Of a stretch of 64,000 bases of DNA, positions 24,585-37,906 are shown piece by piece. Positions within the stretch are counted from its first letter, which is position 1. Every line of letters begins with the position of its first letter. Location of the stretch: contig OX439132.1 in assembly GCA_949318235.1 (NCBI GenBank), positions 43,076,331-43,140,330 of the forward strand, read 5' to 3'. Origin of the DNA: Ecdyonurus torrentis (taxonomy: Eukaryota > Arthropoda > Insecta > Ephemeroptera > Heptageniidae). Made by a program: the position numbers and the translations under genes. The notes below the pieces were generated by a model, which worked only from the letters and a program-made list of their open reading frames with translations, ran no database searches and was not told where the DNA came from.

Positions 24585-27500
24585 GAAGAGAAAAAAATGG
24601 ACGTATTATTAATCGTTAATAGAAGGACTTGCAAAAGGAAGTTTAGTGAAGAAATTAAAAAAACGCGGAGACTAACAATACTTGCAAAGTACTCGCAGAC
24701 TACTTTGTTTTCCTATCTTAATTTAACATGCTTTTTTATGGGGGAATGAAGCGGCTAGAAATTTGTCTCGACATACTGAAATGTTTATATACTGTAGCTT
24801 TCTGAGCTTTAATACTTGTTTTTATGAATTTGAAGGCAATTGGATGAAAGGTAAAAAGTAACTTACCAAATTTGTTGGAATACAGGAAAATGATAGCTTT
24901 GAACTGTACAGTAAAAATTTCAGTGTCAAGAAAAGTTCGTACTCAAGTTATAGCTGCTTTATTCCTCCATAAGAAGGCATAATAAAATGAGGTATAGGAA
25001 TACAAAGTTGTCTGCTAACATTATTGCTTATTATAGTTAGTATTTTCGGACTGTGAATTTGTGTACCACTAAACCCCTTTTTGCAAGATTGCAATTATCA
25101 GTTTTGTATTAAAAATTTGTCATTATAACACTTTGTAGTAAAAAAAAATTGCCATAAGAAAAGCAGTTATGGGCAGTGCCATAATAAAAATATGCATAAT
25201 GCCAACAGTCGTTAATCAACTAGAATCAAAGCAGAATAATGTATTTTTAAATTTGAATTCAGTGCGAAGATTTACATTACAAGCGAACTAAAATAAGTCA
25301 ATTTGAAGATGTTAAAAATACACCCTCTACACATTGTATTGTTAAATCCAATTTACCTTGATGAAATACAAAACCAAACGTAACCTGACTTTTATTTAAT
25401 TATATTTGTTTATCTCTAAAGTATCATCTTCATTTATTATTGAAACTACTTTTGTACATTTCAAATTATTCTCATTAGTTATCACATCATTTATTTTTTA
25501 AAGTTACGCTTGATTACTGTTTACTTTTTTTTTTACTACGTTTTTTTTTAGTGATATAATTATCCAACTGTTTTTTATTATTATTATTTTTGTTATATAA
25601 CGTATACGTATTGTGCTCAGTATAATTTGGTAGCAAAGTAATCGACTTTGCTGATGTTTTTTTTTTTTTTCCACTCTTATATTGTACAGCTGCCATTGTT
25701 TTCATTATACATACAAACTGCAGCAGTAGACAGACGTCGAATGACTTTTTTTTTTAATAACTGTGAGTACGTATACACGTATTGCAGTTGAACTGCATAA
25801 TGCACTTCTATATAACAATGGTATATAATGACAAGTATATCACGTTCATCAAATGTATGCATATGTGTATGTGTGTGTGTGTGTTTTACCGTTATTTTAC
25901 TATGTAATGAATATTAATTGTTTTTTTACTATGCACGGATTATCATATGATTTAATTAATAATTATTTCCTATACATAAATAATTCTTTATTTTATTTAT
26001 GTATTAGCATTAACGTTTTTTTTTTTTTTTTTTTTTTTTTTTTCCTTCATTTTTTTTAATACATTTTTTTAAATACGTATACATAATCTAATATAGTGGT
26101 TCAGTGTGTATTATAATTGTTTAAAAAAATACTTAAAGTGATATTTATTCATTTCTATGGAGGTTATCGGTTTAAAAAAAATCTTATAAAAATGTGTGAT
26201 GTCTTTAAAACATATAAGTAAAATTATGTCTTGTATTTCTCATTTAGATTTTTTTTAATTGCTTTTATTTTGAAATTCAGCAATACATAATGATACAATA
26301 TATTATGCATAACACATAAAAAAAATCAGTCGAATATATGGGGAGTTAATAACTGATGTAATAGACTTCAAATGAATTAATATTATTTCAATCATAATCG
26401 AGGAATATAGTTATATAATAATGGACGTAAGAAATACTTGTCAAATTTGTACAGAGCTCGTAGCAAAAGATTACATTTACCAATCATTGTTATAATATAT
26501 TTGTACTCGTCTAATAGTACAGCTTCTCATTAATTTTCTATATATATTATACTATACTATGGCCAATACAAACTATCATTTAATATATTAAAAAAAAGAA
26601 GGTTTTTGTTCACCAAAACGAAGGCAAAGAACCCGTAATATAATTCATGAATGTTGTAGTATCTCTATTTCTGAGATATATAATTGTTTTGATTTTATCG
26701 ATGGCTAATTTAATCCGATGTTTACTGGTAGGCTTCTTTGTTTTGACAGTCTACTATTGAGTATTTATACTTATTACGTATATAATATGGCTTCTGTATT
26801 TTCAAGTATAGTGTGTTATTAGGACTTCTCTTGTTTTATTTATATCATCTAACTACCAGGGGTGTGTAAAATTGGGTGGTAGACGTTCAATTCCCACATT
26901 TTTCATCCCCCTATATACTTATGTGTTCTGCTGGTGGGGTTATAATCCGTACTCCGCCCCCCATTCAATATAAAACCCCCCTTTTCTTTTTATTACTATC
27001 TTATTCACACTTTTAAACTGCAAATAAAATAATTCTGCGTTACAAATTGGTATCGGGCGTCAGATATCAAAATCTTTATCATATAGTTTCAAGTTTTAAA
27101 TTACAAAATAAAACTTCCGTGAGCATAAAATATATTTTTATCTTTCAGTACTGCAATTAGGTGAACCCATCTTAAGTTACTCTACTATACATAGTGAATT
27201 ATTTATAAATTATGATTCATTTTAATCATCATTACTATATATTATAATGAAATTAATTTCTAAATTCTTGGAACTATAATATTTTTCGCATAAATTCTGA
27301 TCATGTTACCGTTAATTATATTTTAATTACAGTATTCTATGTTTTTTTCATCGTTGTATATTAAAATATAAATAAGCTCAATTTTTTGTTATAATAGTAT
27401 ACTTGTTATCTTCATCTCTAGAAATTTAGTAATTAATAACAATTCCGTTATCATATTTAATTAATGTTTTTTTTATATTAAACGAGGGTTCGGCTGTGAC

Positions 27501-28726
27501 TGTCATAATATGATTATGAGTTGTTACTTCTTCCTCTTAAGAAAATAAGGAACAAAAGAGTGTATGTAATTTTAATTATTACTAAAAATCAACCTTTAAA
27601 TGTGAAGTGATCGTTGTTAAAAGTTTTTATTGAATAACATTGGTTGATAGCAAGTCATTGTACTGTTCAGTACAGACTACAGACACTATGTGGAGAGAGT
27701 CTCGTTGTAGTTCTATATCTCGACGCTAGTAAACAGTAGTGCTACTACATGTGCAAATATAGTTCGTAATCTGAACAAAAGATGGCACAAGCAGACAAAA
27801 AGTGAATATTATTCCCCCATGATGCAGCAAATTAATATCCTGCAACCCGCACAGCAAACATGATGAAAAAGTTGCATACCTTACCAGGCGCTAATATAAT
27901 TTTTTTGTTCCCTCTATTCTGCTAGCAATTTGTTATCGATATTTAATTTGCATTTCTATCATTTTACCATTAAGGTTATGTATCAAATTTGATGAAATAG
28001 ACATTTGATGTTAAGTATGAAGAACTTCACGTATATTTATTTGCAGTTTTTTATTGACTCACAGAAAATAATATAAATATGGATCAGTTCAATTTTTCGA
28101 TTATTTCTCGTTTTGTAATAGAAAGGTGACAAAACCAAATACTCGTTTGCATATCCAAACTAGGTAATGAACTCTGATTTGATATGTTTAGTTATAGATA
28201 TATAGAAATCGATGAAATATCAGTTAATTAGAAACACTTCATAATAACACGGGATGTAGCATTTTTTTTTTTTTTTTTTCACTCGCAATTTTCATTTTCC
28301 TCTGTAAAGAACTTTGCTTTAAAACTTGTATTATAATATACAGTATAATATAGAAAATGTGATACCATATTGCGGAGGAAAAATGTAATCAAAGAAAAAG
28401 TTTGTTGGAATTGCGGTTACTTGTTTACCGAAATTTTTGATGAAAGTATAATATTATACCTCAACTATCTGCTTTTTATCCACCGCCGCTGCTTCTTTTT
28501 TTTTTACTTGTTTTTTCTGTATTAATATTGTACTTTCTATCATTTCTGTGTATTAAACTTTTATCTCCATACCCTTTTTTTTATACAACTTTGTAACTGT
28601 TACCGCATAGATATAGGCTTTTTGTAAAACATGATAATATAATAACACCAAATATTGCTCTTTTTTAACCAATGAATTTTGAAGTTACTTTATAAAATGT
28701 AAAAAAAAAAATTCGTGTAAATGTTG
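24584..28726. other. AT-rich non-coding DNA
   Basis: About 4 kb hold no credible frame or repeat family. Notable are a (TG)n at 25867-25884, a T run near 26017-26043, and a C-rich patch at 26930-26985. Confidence 0.55.
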
Positions 28727-28918
28727 TACACGGAAAAAAAACTACCTACGGAATTCTGTAAATTGCAATAGGTAAATATTAACCTGTAACCTGTATACCT
28801 CATGTAACCTGTATGTGTTATTGTAGTATATCAATACCTGTTCCAGGTGTATATATTTACATTGCAATTTACTGTATTTGTGTACCTGCTATTGGTATAG
28901 TAATTTTTTTTCAGTGTA
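28727..28918 (+). mobile_element. MITE family E, copy 2
   Basis: This 192-bp element has ends TACACGGAAAAAAA and TTTTTTTTCAGTGTA, i.e. inverted repeats with one mismatch over about 14 bases. GTAAATTGCAATAGG and the complementary CATTGCAATTTAC give a further internal inverted repeat. It is non-coding. Confidence 0.75.
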
Positions 28919-29845
28919 AATGGTGCTTAAAATAATAATAATAAGAAAATATATTATTCTACATTGGAATTAAGTGACCAATATGCAATATTAGGGTGCA
29001 GTACACAGCTTCAGTCACGCGCATAAATAAATACATAAATAATAGTTTTTATTGCTCACTTATCATTGTAATGACAAAAATTACAAACTGAGGTTTACAA
29101 AGTAAAGTGAACAAAAGGCGCAGGCAAAACATTGAGTCTTATAACAACTGAAGCAAGAAATAAGCTTCCTTATGAAAGTACAGAATATTGTCAGAAATAC
29201 TCAAAATTACAGTATCGACCATTATATAGACGTGGCTGTTCTTCGTTTGATAAAAGATTAATCGAACGTTCATAAATTTCGGAGGCATAGCTTTAAAGAG
29301 CTGGTTCTCTCTCTCTCTCTCTCTCTGTGGAAAATTTGAAAATTTCTTTATGATATTTAGAAAAAAGTAATCTATTGCCAATAAATATTTTCTTCTACAG
29401 TATAATAAAAATATGCTGAACAATGAATGCATAAACATAAAAAAAAGCTATATTATTATTTTAATTACATAATCTTAACCTAATACAGTTAAATAATAAT
29501 AATTATTATTCTATGTATATAACCTAAACTTCCGTAAAGTAAATCTTATTTTTAAATATATATAACAATTATATCAAAAGACAACAACAAAAAATAACAA
29601 CAAAAGAGAGAAAGTTAATGATAAAGTTTTATATATTTTTGCGTTGATTAAACAGTTACATCATATAAAAAATATAAAAAACAGCATGTCCGTGTGAAAG
29701 AATGACAGTGAGTTAATTCAGTTTTATATTTTGAATTTTCTTCTTTATTTCTCGTCGTTGTCGTCGCGTGTTTAAGACGTGAGAATTTAAATATCGTGGG
29801 ACCTAATTCTCGTGCACTAGTGAAAGCATTTCTGTATTACCTCAT
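28919..29845. other. AT-rich non-coding DNA
   Basis: Nothing is recognised beyond a short (TC)n at 29306-29326. The 99-codon minus-strand frame over it has no family resemblance. Confidence 0.5.
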
Positions 29846-29955
<110 letters not shown>

Positions 29956-30346
29956 TATATACATATACACTTGACATAAAAATATATGCAGTGCAAAATA
30001 ATTTGCATAAATATATATTTTATATCAAAGTCAGTGTTACAATTTCCTATGTATTGTGCTTTTTATTTTATTATAATTTTTTTTTTTAAATAAAATTACA
30101 AATGTATAGGTATATATGAAAATATTACATAATATACTGTACACAGTAGCGGTACTTGTATATGTTTTTATTTCAATGTAACTCTAATGAGTAAGTCATT
30201 CTCTATGTTACTTTTTTTTTATTATATTATTTTATTTAGTTGAAAATAATAATAATATATTTCCTTCACTGCAGCATTTTTCCGCAATTTTATTTTACTG
30301 TAATTTTACTATTTCTTGTGACTATTATTATAAATATAGCTTACAG

Positions 30347-30348
<2 letters not shown>

Positions 30349-30436
<88 letters not shown>
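30349..30436. repeat. (TA)n microsatellite
   Basis: This is a perfect TA tract of about 88 bases, 400 bases from the previous one. Confidence 0.97.
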
Positions 30437-30438
<2 letters not shown>

Positions 30439-31162
30439 CTTACAAAGTACTTGTACACAACTCGTTAAAGTTCATTGTATATAATATTTTGTTCTAAACT
30501 GTTTTTTTTATTTCTACAAGTAACTTAAAAAAATATATATGAATTACAACTATTATTGTTTATTTTAATTTAGATCGCAAAATTATTCATAAAAAAAAAT
30601 TGAATTAAAAACTTTAGTACTTTTATATGCAAGAAAAGAAATATTTTATATTAAAAATTATTGTATTAAATACGTTAATATTTCCGCCTTGATTACTGCA
30701 GTCCTTATTCCACCCTTATGCTTGTATATGAACGCAAATTTTAATCAAGGCAAAAAAGTTAGTCGCAGCAGAGCAGCGAGCAAGTATAAGCAAACAGCTT
30801 CTTTCCAACTTGTACCTCTTTTTTTTATTTTTTTTTTTTTATTTTTTTCTTCACCTCGCCTCACCTCAAGTTCTCAAACTTCAACATCAACAAACTTATC
30901 GACCTATTTTTAAATTATGATTTTTCAACAGTTTTATATTATCAAGGAAAAAAAAAGCATAACTTGGAAAATATATAAGTTTATATTAAAAACTTTGCAA
31001 TATCGTGTATATAACTAAGGAAAGAGAACTTGTGAAAAGTTGTGATTTTAAAGTTTTGCCATAGTATAAGCATTAGTATATTCTTTATTATATATGGTAT
31101 AAGTATGGGTTTACTTCACATTATAATTGCTCCATCCAAAATTTTATACAATTGAGCTTGTA

Positions 31163-31465
31163 TAGGGTGTATGCGGATGACGTCATATTTATTGCGCTTG
31201 GAGGCCATACTGGAGTAGTGCATAACATTACTCAGCATAGGACAAACATCATTTAAACCTAATTTCTTTGGGAAATCGGTTTATTTTGTGTTATTGTTAT
31301 TTTTCTCACATACTTGAGATACTAATTCAACATATTTACAGCATCAATGCTCTCAAAAATATTGCATAGTGTTTTAAACTGGCAAAATGATTTATTTTCC
31401 TATGCCACCCATGTTATTGACTTTTCCAACATGGCGTCGACTTTAACATGAATGCATAGACCCTA
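31163..31465 (+). mobile_element. MITE family A, copy 2
   Basis: This is a full-length copy of about 303 bp, starting TAGGGTGTATGCGG and ending GCATAGACCCTA. TGACGTCA is at 31178-31185. It is clearly homologous throughout to the copies at 18222 (inverted) and 33546. It has no open frame. Confidence 0.87.
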
Positions 31466-31603
31466 TACTGTATAGGGAGGAAAAAACGTATTTTTATGAG
31501 TGCCATTTCATTTTTTTTTCCTGACGTATGAAATCTTTTAAAATGTAGTATTACGTACCAAAATCATTGCTGATACACTTTGGGTCTTATTTCACAAACA
31601 AAT

Positions 31604-31726
31604 GTATGTACAGTCTTTTTACTGAAATATTGAATTATATTGGCATATGTAAATAATATTTATTTAAATGGAGTTTTGCGTCAACTGAAATCTCCATCTG
31701 ATCGCATTGTATGGGCCATAAGCCAA
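31604..31726. repeat. family G-related repeat, copy 2
   Basis: It contains TGTACAGTCTTTTT, then AAATGGAGTTTTGCGTCAAC, GAAATCTCCATCTGATCGCA and CATAAGCCAATA. The GGAG/CTCC blocks form a small hairpin. It ends exactly at the start of a family A MITE. Confidence 0.5.
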
Positions 31727-32034
31727 TAGGGTATGTGCGCATGACGTCATTCTAAATGCTTTTCGATGCTCTTCTTGAGCAATGAATAACATTGCTCAGC
31801 ATAGAACAAACGTAGTTTTTGTTTATTTCGTTTGGAAAATTAGATTTTTTTTTTTTTATATTATTATTTTTCTTGCATACTTGAAAAACTAATTCAACTT
31901 ATTAACAGCATCAATGTTCTCAAAAATATTGCGAAGTATTTTTAAACTGGCAAAATGAGTTATTTTCCTATACAAGCCCATGTTATTTAGCACTTACGTA
32001 TGGCGTCGACTTTAACATGAATAAAACCGCCCTA
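31727..32034 (+). mobile_element. MITE family A, copy 3 (diverged subfamily)
   Basis: This copy is 308 bp with ends TAGGGTATGTGCGC and AACCGCCCTA. It shares specific variants (CTCTTCTTGAGCAATGAATA, CAAACGTAGTTTTTG) with the copy at 61386, so these two form a subfamily. TGACGTCA is at 31742-31749. It directly abuts a family G repeat on its left. Confidence 0.85.
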
Positions 32035-32592
32035 TAAAATTCCTTTTTTATTTTTATTATTATTTTTTTTTTATACTGTACTGTATACGTATTTTTTTTA
32101 TGTAGCTTTGTCGTGTTTATGGAGTCAAACGCTTTTACACCTCATAATATGCAAATTAAAATGAAGCAATCTTAATTATTAAAGAACAAATCAGATTGAA
32201 ATAAATTTTTTATACGTTTGATTTTCATTAATATTTAAAGTTATTATAAATACGAAGGCTATGTTTCAAAATTTATTTCACTTACTGTACTGTATATTAC
32301 AACAGTACCCACCAGAATCACGTATTGAAATATTTAGATTTTTATCAGTCACAACACTTTACAACAAAAAAAATATATATATAATTCACTTTTATATCCG
32401 AGACGAATACAATATTTCTGTTGTTAATCGATTACCGAAAAAATATCTTATCATATTCAGCGTTACTTTTTTTTAGGTTTAGCTTTTAAAACACGATTAT
32501 TGTGATGAATAAAAATTACATAAAATTAGAGTAATAGCTGATGATGTGATTTCAAATATTTACTGTACCGTAAAATTCATATTTTTATTGGT

Positions 32593-32625
<33 letters not shown>

Positions 32626-33248
32626 TTACAAAACTTAAAAGTGGAGAACTATTGTATAAAAAGCAATTCTTTTAACACTTATAGTGAAGTATTATTTAAA
32701 AGCACACCTTGTTAAATTTTATAGTCTTGTAAAAAAAAAAAGTTATGTCATACTCAAAGTTTTATAAAAGTATGAAGTTTTTGAAGTTTTTTCTCATATA
32801 GTACAGACTCCGCCTAATCAATATTATATAAAATTGTGTTAATTGTATTGAAAGCATGTCATATCGTCGTCAATGTATATATATTGATGAAGTCATCGAG
32901 GTCATTAATTTTTATGAAATATTTTTGCGTGAAGGTCAATAATTTTATTATTATTATTATCTTACGTAGGATGATTTTAATGTATATACGTACAAATAAG
33001 TGAAGGACATTATTTCTCTCTCTATAGGTTTTCATTAAATTTATCAACAGTAATTAACTAATACCTACGACGATGTATGTATATTTATTTATTACAGGAG
33101 AAAAAAAGTGGATGAATTAATATTGTGCATTAAAATCTTTTATATTAATTATTATATATATGATAAATTATTATTGATGAAATGTATATATGTATGAGCT
33201 TGAGAAAAACAGGATGTACAGACTCTATAAATATTTAATCTTTACTCT

Positions 33249-33345
33249 GTGTACAGTCTTTTTCATAGAAAAATTGAATTCTATTGGCTTATGGTAATAC
33301 ATTGCGATCAGATGAAGATTTCAATTGACGCAAAACTCCATTTAA
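33249..33345. repeat. family G-related repeat, copy 3
   Basis: It shares the leading GTACAGTCTTTTT with copy 2. The following block (TTGGCTTATGG ... TGCGATCAGATG ... TTGACGCAAAACTCCATTT) is the inverted form of the one in copy 2. Confidence 0.5.
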
Positions 33346-33545
33346 AAACAAATTTCATTCAAATTCATTCAAATTTTTATGAAAGTATAGTGTAATAAGT
33401 ATAAATAATAACAATTAACGTCTTTTATTGGGCGAAATCAGGCATACAACCTCTCAATTTAACCCAACTGTTTTACAGTACAGTCAGTTACAAATTACAA
33501 TAAATAGTTAGAAGTGTACTGTACATAGTTATAGTACCTCTACTA

Positions 33546-33840
33546 TAGGGTGTATGCGGATGACGTCATAATTATTGCGCGATACTGGAGTAGTGCGTAA
33601 CATTGCTCAGCATAGGACAAACTTCATTTAAGCCAATTTTCTTTGGGAAATCAGTAAATTTTTTGTTTTGTTATTTTTCTCACATACTTTAGATACTAAT
33701 TCAACATATTTACAGCATCAATGCTCTCAAATATATTGCATAGTGTATTTAAACTGGCAAAATGAGTCATTTTTCTATGCCACCCATGTTATTCAGTTAT
33801 CCAACATGGTGTCGACTTTAACATGAATGCATACACCCTA
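33546..33840 (+). mobile_element. MITE family A, copy 4
   Basis: This is a 295-bp copy with perfect terminal inverted repeats of at least 10 bases (GGGTGTATGC / GCATACACCC) inside TA. A short deletion lies after the TATTGCGC block. TGACGTCA is at 33561-33568. Confidence 0.88.
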
Positions 33841-34383
33841 TATAAAATACATTGTGTAAAGAATGCAATAGAATAAAATTTTATATCAAAGTTCCTGTAC
33901 AATATTATGTATAAAAATAGTTAATTATGATATATACTTTTAATTCATTGTTTTTATTCCCTAGGTTGCAACATTGCACATAGTTTGGATGAAATATTTA
34001 TTATATAAACATATGTTTTTCTCATAAGTATATATACGTAACATTAAAATTATAATATAAACATAGTACGTAAAAGCTTCGTTACGTTGGCTTTTGTTTT
34101 TGTACACATTTACAAGTATTTAATGTAATATAAATGATTGTCCTAATTAGAGTGCACATTTTGTTATTATTATATTATTATACCCCACTAAGGTTACATG
34201 GTGGTCACAATTGTAATTACTTGGTTAATTAAGCTTGATGAAGTATGTTTAACTACTGTTAAAAAAATATTTGAATTATTATATAAATACATGTAACCTT
34301 AATACATTTTATTGTATTATAAGATTGTGATTATAGCAATAAAATAACCGAATCCATTAGTTGGTTTCTATTATTGATTTAAT

Positions 34384-34424
34384 CTTACGCTTCGACGCCA
34401 TACTTGACCATATAGGAAGAAATT
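34384..34424. repeat. short family A remnant
   Basis: The bases CGCTTCGACGCCATACTTGA followed by CATATAGG match the corresponding block of the copy at 39336. No inverted repeats remain. Confidence 0.4.
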
Positions 34425-35291
34425 ATATTTTTATTTATTTATTTTTTATTTTTTTTTTTTTTTTTTTTCAAATTAAAAAATATGCATATCAAATATTATA
34501 CTCGTGAGCTATTTTTTTTTTTTTTTTTTTTTATAGGTTAAAATAAAGCTGTTGGCACTCGAGAAAAATAATAACATTGTGAAAATACATTATTTCCCAA
34601 TGAAAGAGACCAAAATTGATTGTTTATCCGAATGCAATGGTTAATGTATAGGCATGTGCACAAACATCATGCAATCACACCATAATTTTGAATTAAGTCC
34701 TCTAGCATATAAATTTGAAATGACAAAATATATATATATACTTAACGGAAATTTAATCTTCAAAAAAAAAAAAAAAAAAAAAAACTTTGTATGAGCACCA
34801 GTACGAGCCATTAGGAATTCAGTATAAAATTTGGACGTTTTCTTTGTTGTTTAGGAGTTGCATGTTTAAGTGATTTTAAAACTAAGTTTTTACATAAAAA
34901 AAGTTTGAATACGTTTTATAGGCAAATTTGTATGTAGAGTTTTTTTTCCCCCGTATGCACATTTTACATTTTCCTCCCCTTTCCATTAGTGTTCATTTCA
35001 AAAGTTCTTATTACTTCAGGACGTAATTTTGTATTTTCTCAGTGTTTCATGATGTAGTAAATTTGAAGAGGACGTAAAAAGTAAAAAACTTTGATAGGTT
35101 TTGTATAGCTGATGCTGAGTCATCAACAAATATCCCTTCGTTCATTCTCATTAGTATACTACCAACTTTTTTCTACTTGTGTGAAATATATTATATTATA
35201 CCCTATAGTTATAACTGCAAACGTTTCAGAATATTACACCTCTTATAGCAATTATCTAACCATGCATATTTTATCCTGCAAGTAAAAGTAT

Positions 35292-35702
35292 TTAAAGCCC
35301 TTGTCAAGTTACTTTTTTATCATTTAGAATACTAGATTGATAATTACCATACCTTATTATCCATGATATAGACACCACCACGTTGATTTTATATTTAATT
35401 TAATTTATTTTCATTTTGACTGTTATATCACGTATCTGACGTCACAATGTACCACCGCCAATCACAGTTACCGCTCTGGTCACGTGATAAATTTAAGCAC
35501 CTCCCTCAAGTTGTTTACCCCTATCACGGCCCCATTGGTAAATTGTGACGTCAGATACGTGATATAACAGTCAATAAATGAAAATAAACGAAAATAAATA
35601 CAAAATCAACGTGTTTGTGTCTAATTCATGGATAATAAGGTTTATTAATTATTAATTTGTAGTATTGTAAATGATAAAAAAGTAAGTTGTCAAGGGCTTT
35701 AA
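35292..35702. mobile_element. foldback MITE with TTAA ends (H2)
   Basis: This 411-bp element begins TTAAAGCCCTTGTCAAG and ends CTTGTCAAGGGCTTTAA variants. The arms of about 165-180 bases are imperfectly complementary. They include CTTATTATCCATGA, AACACGTTGATTTT-like and GACTGTTATATCACGTATCT blocks on both sides. TGACGTCA occurs in each arm (35437-35444 and 35546-35553). The loop region (about 35455-35530) is GC-richer. It is non-coding. Confidence 0.88.
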
Positions 35703-36144
35703 AACCTACATCTATAACATTATTCAGAAGATGAATAAAAGTATTCATTTTGGTAAACGATACGAGTTCTTAAAAAATTTTCATTCAAATTTGTTACTAA
35801 GGAAAGTTGTCAAAAGAAATTTATTATTTTCTCTTATTGTTATTTTTTTTCTCATTATTTACATTAGATGAATTACAATATATAAATTAAATGTGAGTAT
35901 CTTAATTAACTTACTATATTAATTAACATATAAGACAGTAAGTAATTAAGAGAAATTATATTATGTGGTATGTATGTACAATATAGTAAATTTTTATTGC
36001 AGTTTACACGATTGTTTTGACGGGTGAAAACTTAGACAATTAGTATGAGAAAATAAAACATTTATAAGTATAGTATCCTTGACCAACTGTCTATATTATT
36101 ATTCCTCTAAAAGTAGGAATTACACTTTTTATTACAATTAAATG

Positions 36145-36476
36145 TTAAAGGAATATACCAGAAGAAAACATAAGCATTTATATCACAAAACACTTGATGG
36201 AACTTACAAAAATAACTTTAGTTTGTCTCAAAACCATACTGTCGTAGCAGTGATCAGAAAGTTTTAATTTATGCACAACATTTTTTTTTTTTTACTAACT
36301 TTTGCATGTTTCTGACGTCAAAAACATGCACTCAAATTGTATATTTTACAGTGTTTTCACGCTCTCTCGTGGGGCTACATTAACATTCTAGTAAAAATTG
36401 TCATCTGTTTTGAAGATCCCATTTCGTGATTATTCATTAAAAAGCACATGCTGTTTTATGTGGTCTATGGCTTTAA
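36145..36476 (+). mobile_element. MITE family B, copy 2
   Basis: The element of about 332 bp runs TTAAAGGAATATACC ... GGTCTATGGCTTTAA, with TTAA at each extremity. The internal family blocks are present (CACGCTCTCTCGTGGGGCTA, TGTTTTATGTGGTCTATGG). TGACGTCA is at 36313-36320. Confidence 0.85.
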
Positions 36477-37156
36477 TATAAATTTCAATTTTTATTATTT
36501 AGGGCGTACGCTTTTCCAGTCGATTTACAAAAAATATATATACGGTATGCAGCGAAAGGTTTTAATTTTAATCATTTATTGAATTCTTTAAAAAAAATTA
36601 ATTGTGGTATTATTGTGAGAGTTTAATTCTCATTTATTTTACTATAATATAGAAATGTTTGGGATATTTTTGGTTTTTGCGCTAGCTATAAAGACGATGC
36701 TATGAAAGTACCGATATATCGTCATTAAAAGTTTATTTTATATATTTATTGTTATTATTTTTTATTTTAAAGAGTTTTAAAAGTTATTGCAGGTCGACAA
36801 ATTGCACGAGTTTGTCCTATAGATCGTGAGTGCAATTGTGCCTGAGGGGGGGTATGGGGGAAGTTTGGTATGCAGTTCGGGGCCCAGGGCCGGACTGAAG
36901 CATGCTGGACCTCATCTCTTCCTCATTGTTAAATTATATATGAGTAAAATCCTTGAAAATGAATATTTATTAAAATATTTTTGATGGCATTATACAGAGA
37001 ATTATACGCCGACAAATTGTTATTAATGTTCAATTACATAATTATTTACGTAGGCAGATCATTACCTAACTTAGTAATTATCTACTTGTTTTTAACTCAA
37101 TTTACTCTCAACTTTCCTTATATTTACTTCCAAATTAACATATAACATTGAAATTA

Positions 37157-37389
37157 TAGGGTGAAGACGCATGACGTCATATTTAATGCGCTTATGCTGG
37201 GGAAATCGGTTAATTTTTTGTTATTATTATTTTTCTCACATACTTGAGATACTCAGCCTATTAACAACATCAATGCCCTCAAAAATATCCCTTATTTAGT
37301 ATTATTAAACTGTCAAAATTGGTAATTTTTCTATACTGGCCCATGTATTGAGTTATCCAATCGACTTTAACATAAATGCATACACCCTA
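37157..37389 (+). mobile_element. MITE family A, copy 5, interrupted by an hAT-type insertion
   Basis: This is an internally deleted copy (TAGGGTGAAGACGC start, GCATACACCCTA end). A 516-bp element has inserted at its last bases, so CACCCTAT is present both at 37383-37390 and again at 37907-37914. TGACGTCA is at 37172-37179. The nesting dates the family A insertion as older than the hAT insertion. Confidence 0.85.
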
Positions 37390-37390
37390 T

Positions 37391-37906
37391 CAGACATGGG
37401 CATGAGCGTCTTGTTTGAGCGACGCTCACGTGAGCGCGCTCAAAAATTGAGAGCGGAGCGGGAGCGTCGCTCAATAATTAAAGTCACGAGCGTGAGCGCG
37501 AGTGCGATCAAAATACTGTGAGCGGAGCGACTTGAGCGTCACTCATTTTTTCATTGAAGAATACAAATTGAGGAACTAAAAATGTAGTTATTTTAGTGGT
37601 TCATTGTATGAACTATCAAAATATTGCAGATTAAAACCCTAATGCACCTTCTACCACAGTTACAATTGCAGTATAAGACAATTCTAACGATTACTAATCA
37701 CCACAAATAGGTCTAGCTATTTAGACACACCCACTTTTTTAAGACTTGCATGAGCGACATATGAGCGCACTCAAAAAATTTACGATCGTGAGCGTGAGCA
37801 CGCTCATATGAGAACTTGCGAGCGCGAAGCGCGAGCGCGATCAATTACGTGATCGCGAGCGCGGAGCGCGAGCGTGCTCATTTTTAAAGAGCGCTGGCCA
37901 TGTCTG
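37391..37906. mobile_element. non-autonomous hAT-type element with 8-bp target duplication
   Basis: This 516-bp insertion has ends CAGACATGG / CCATGTCTG. It is flanked on both sides by the exact octamer CACCCTAT (37383-37390 and 37907-37914). Eight-base duplications and CAG-starting ends are hallmarks of hAT transposons. Both subterminal regions are GC-rich arrays of short GAGCG/CGCTC motifs (about 37400-37550 and 37750-37890), a layout typical of transposase-binding regions. The AT-rich middle holds no transposase. It sits in the end of a family A MITE. Confidence 0.9.
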
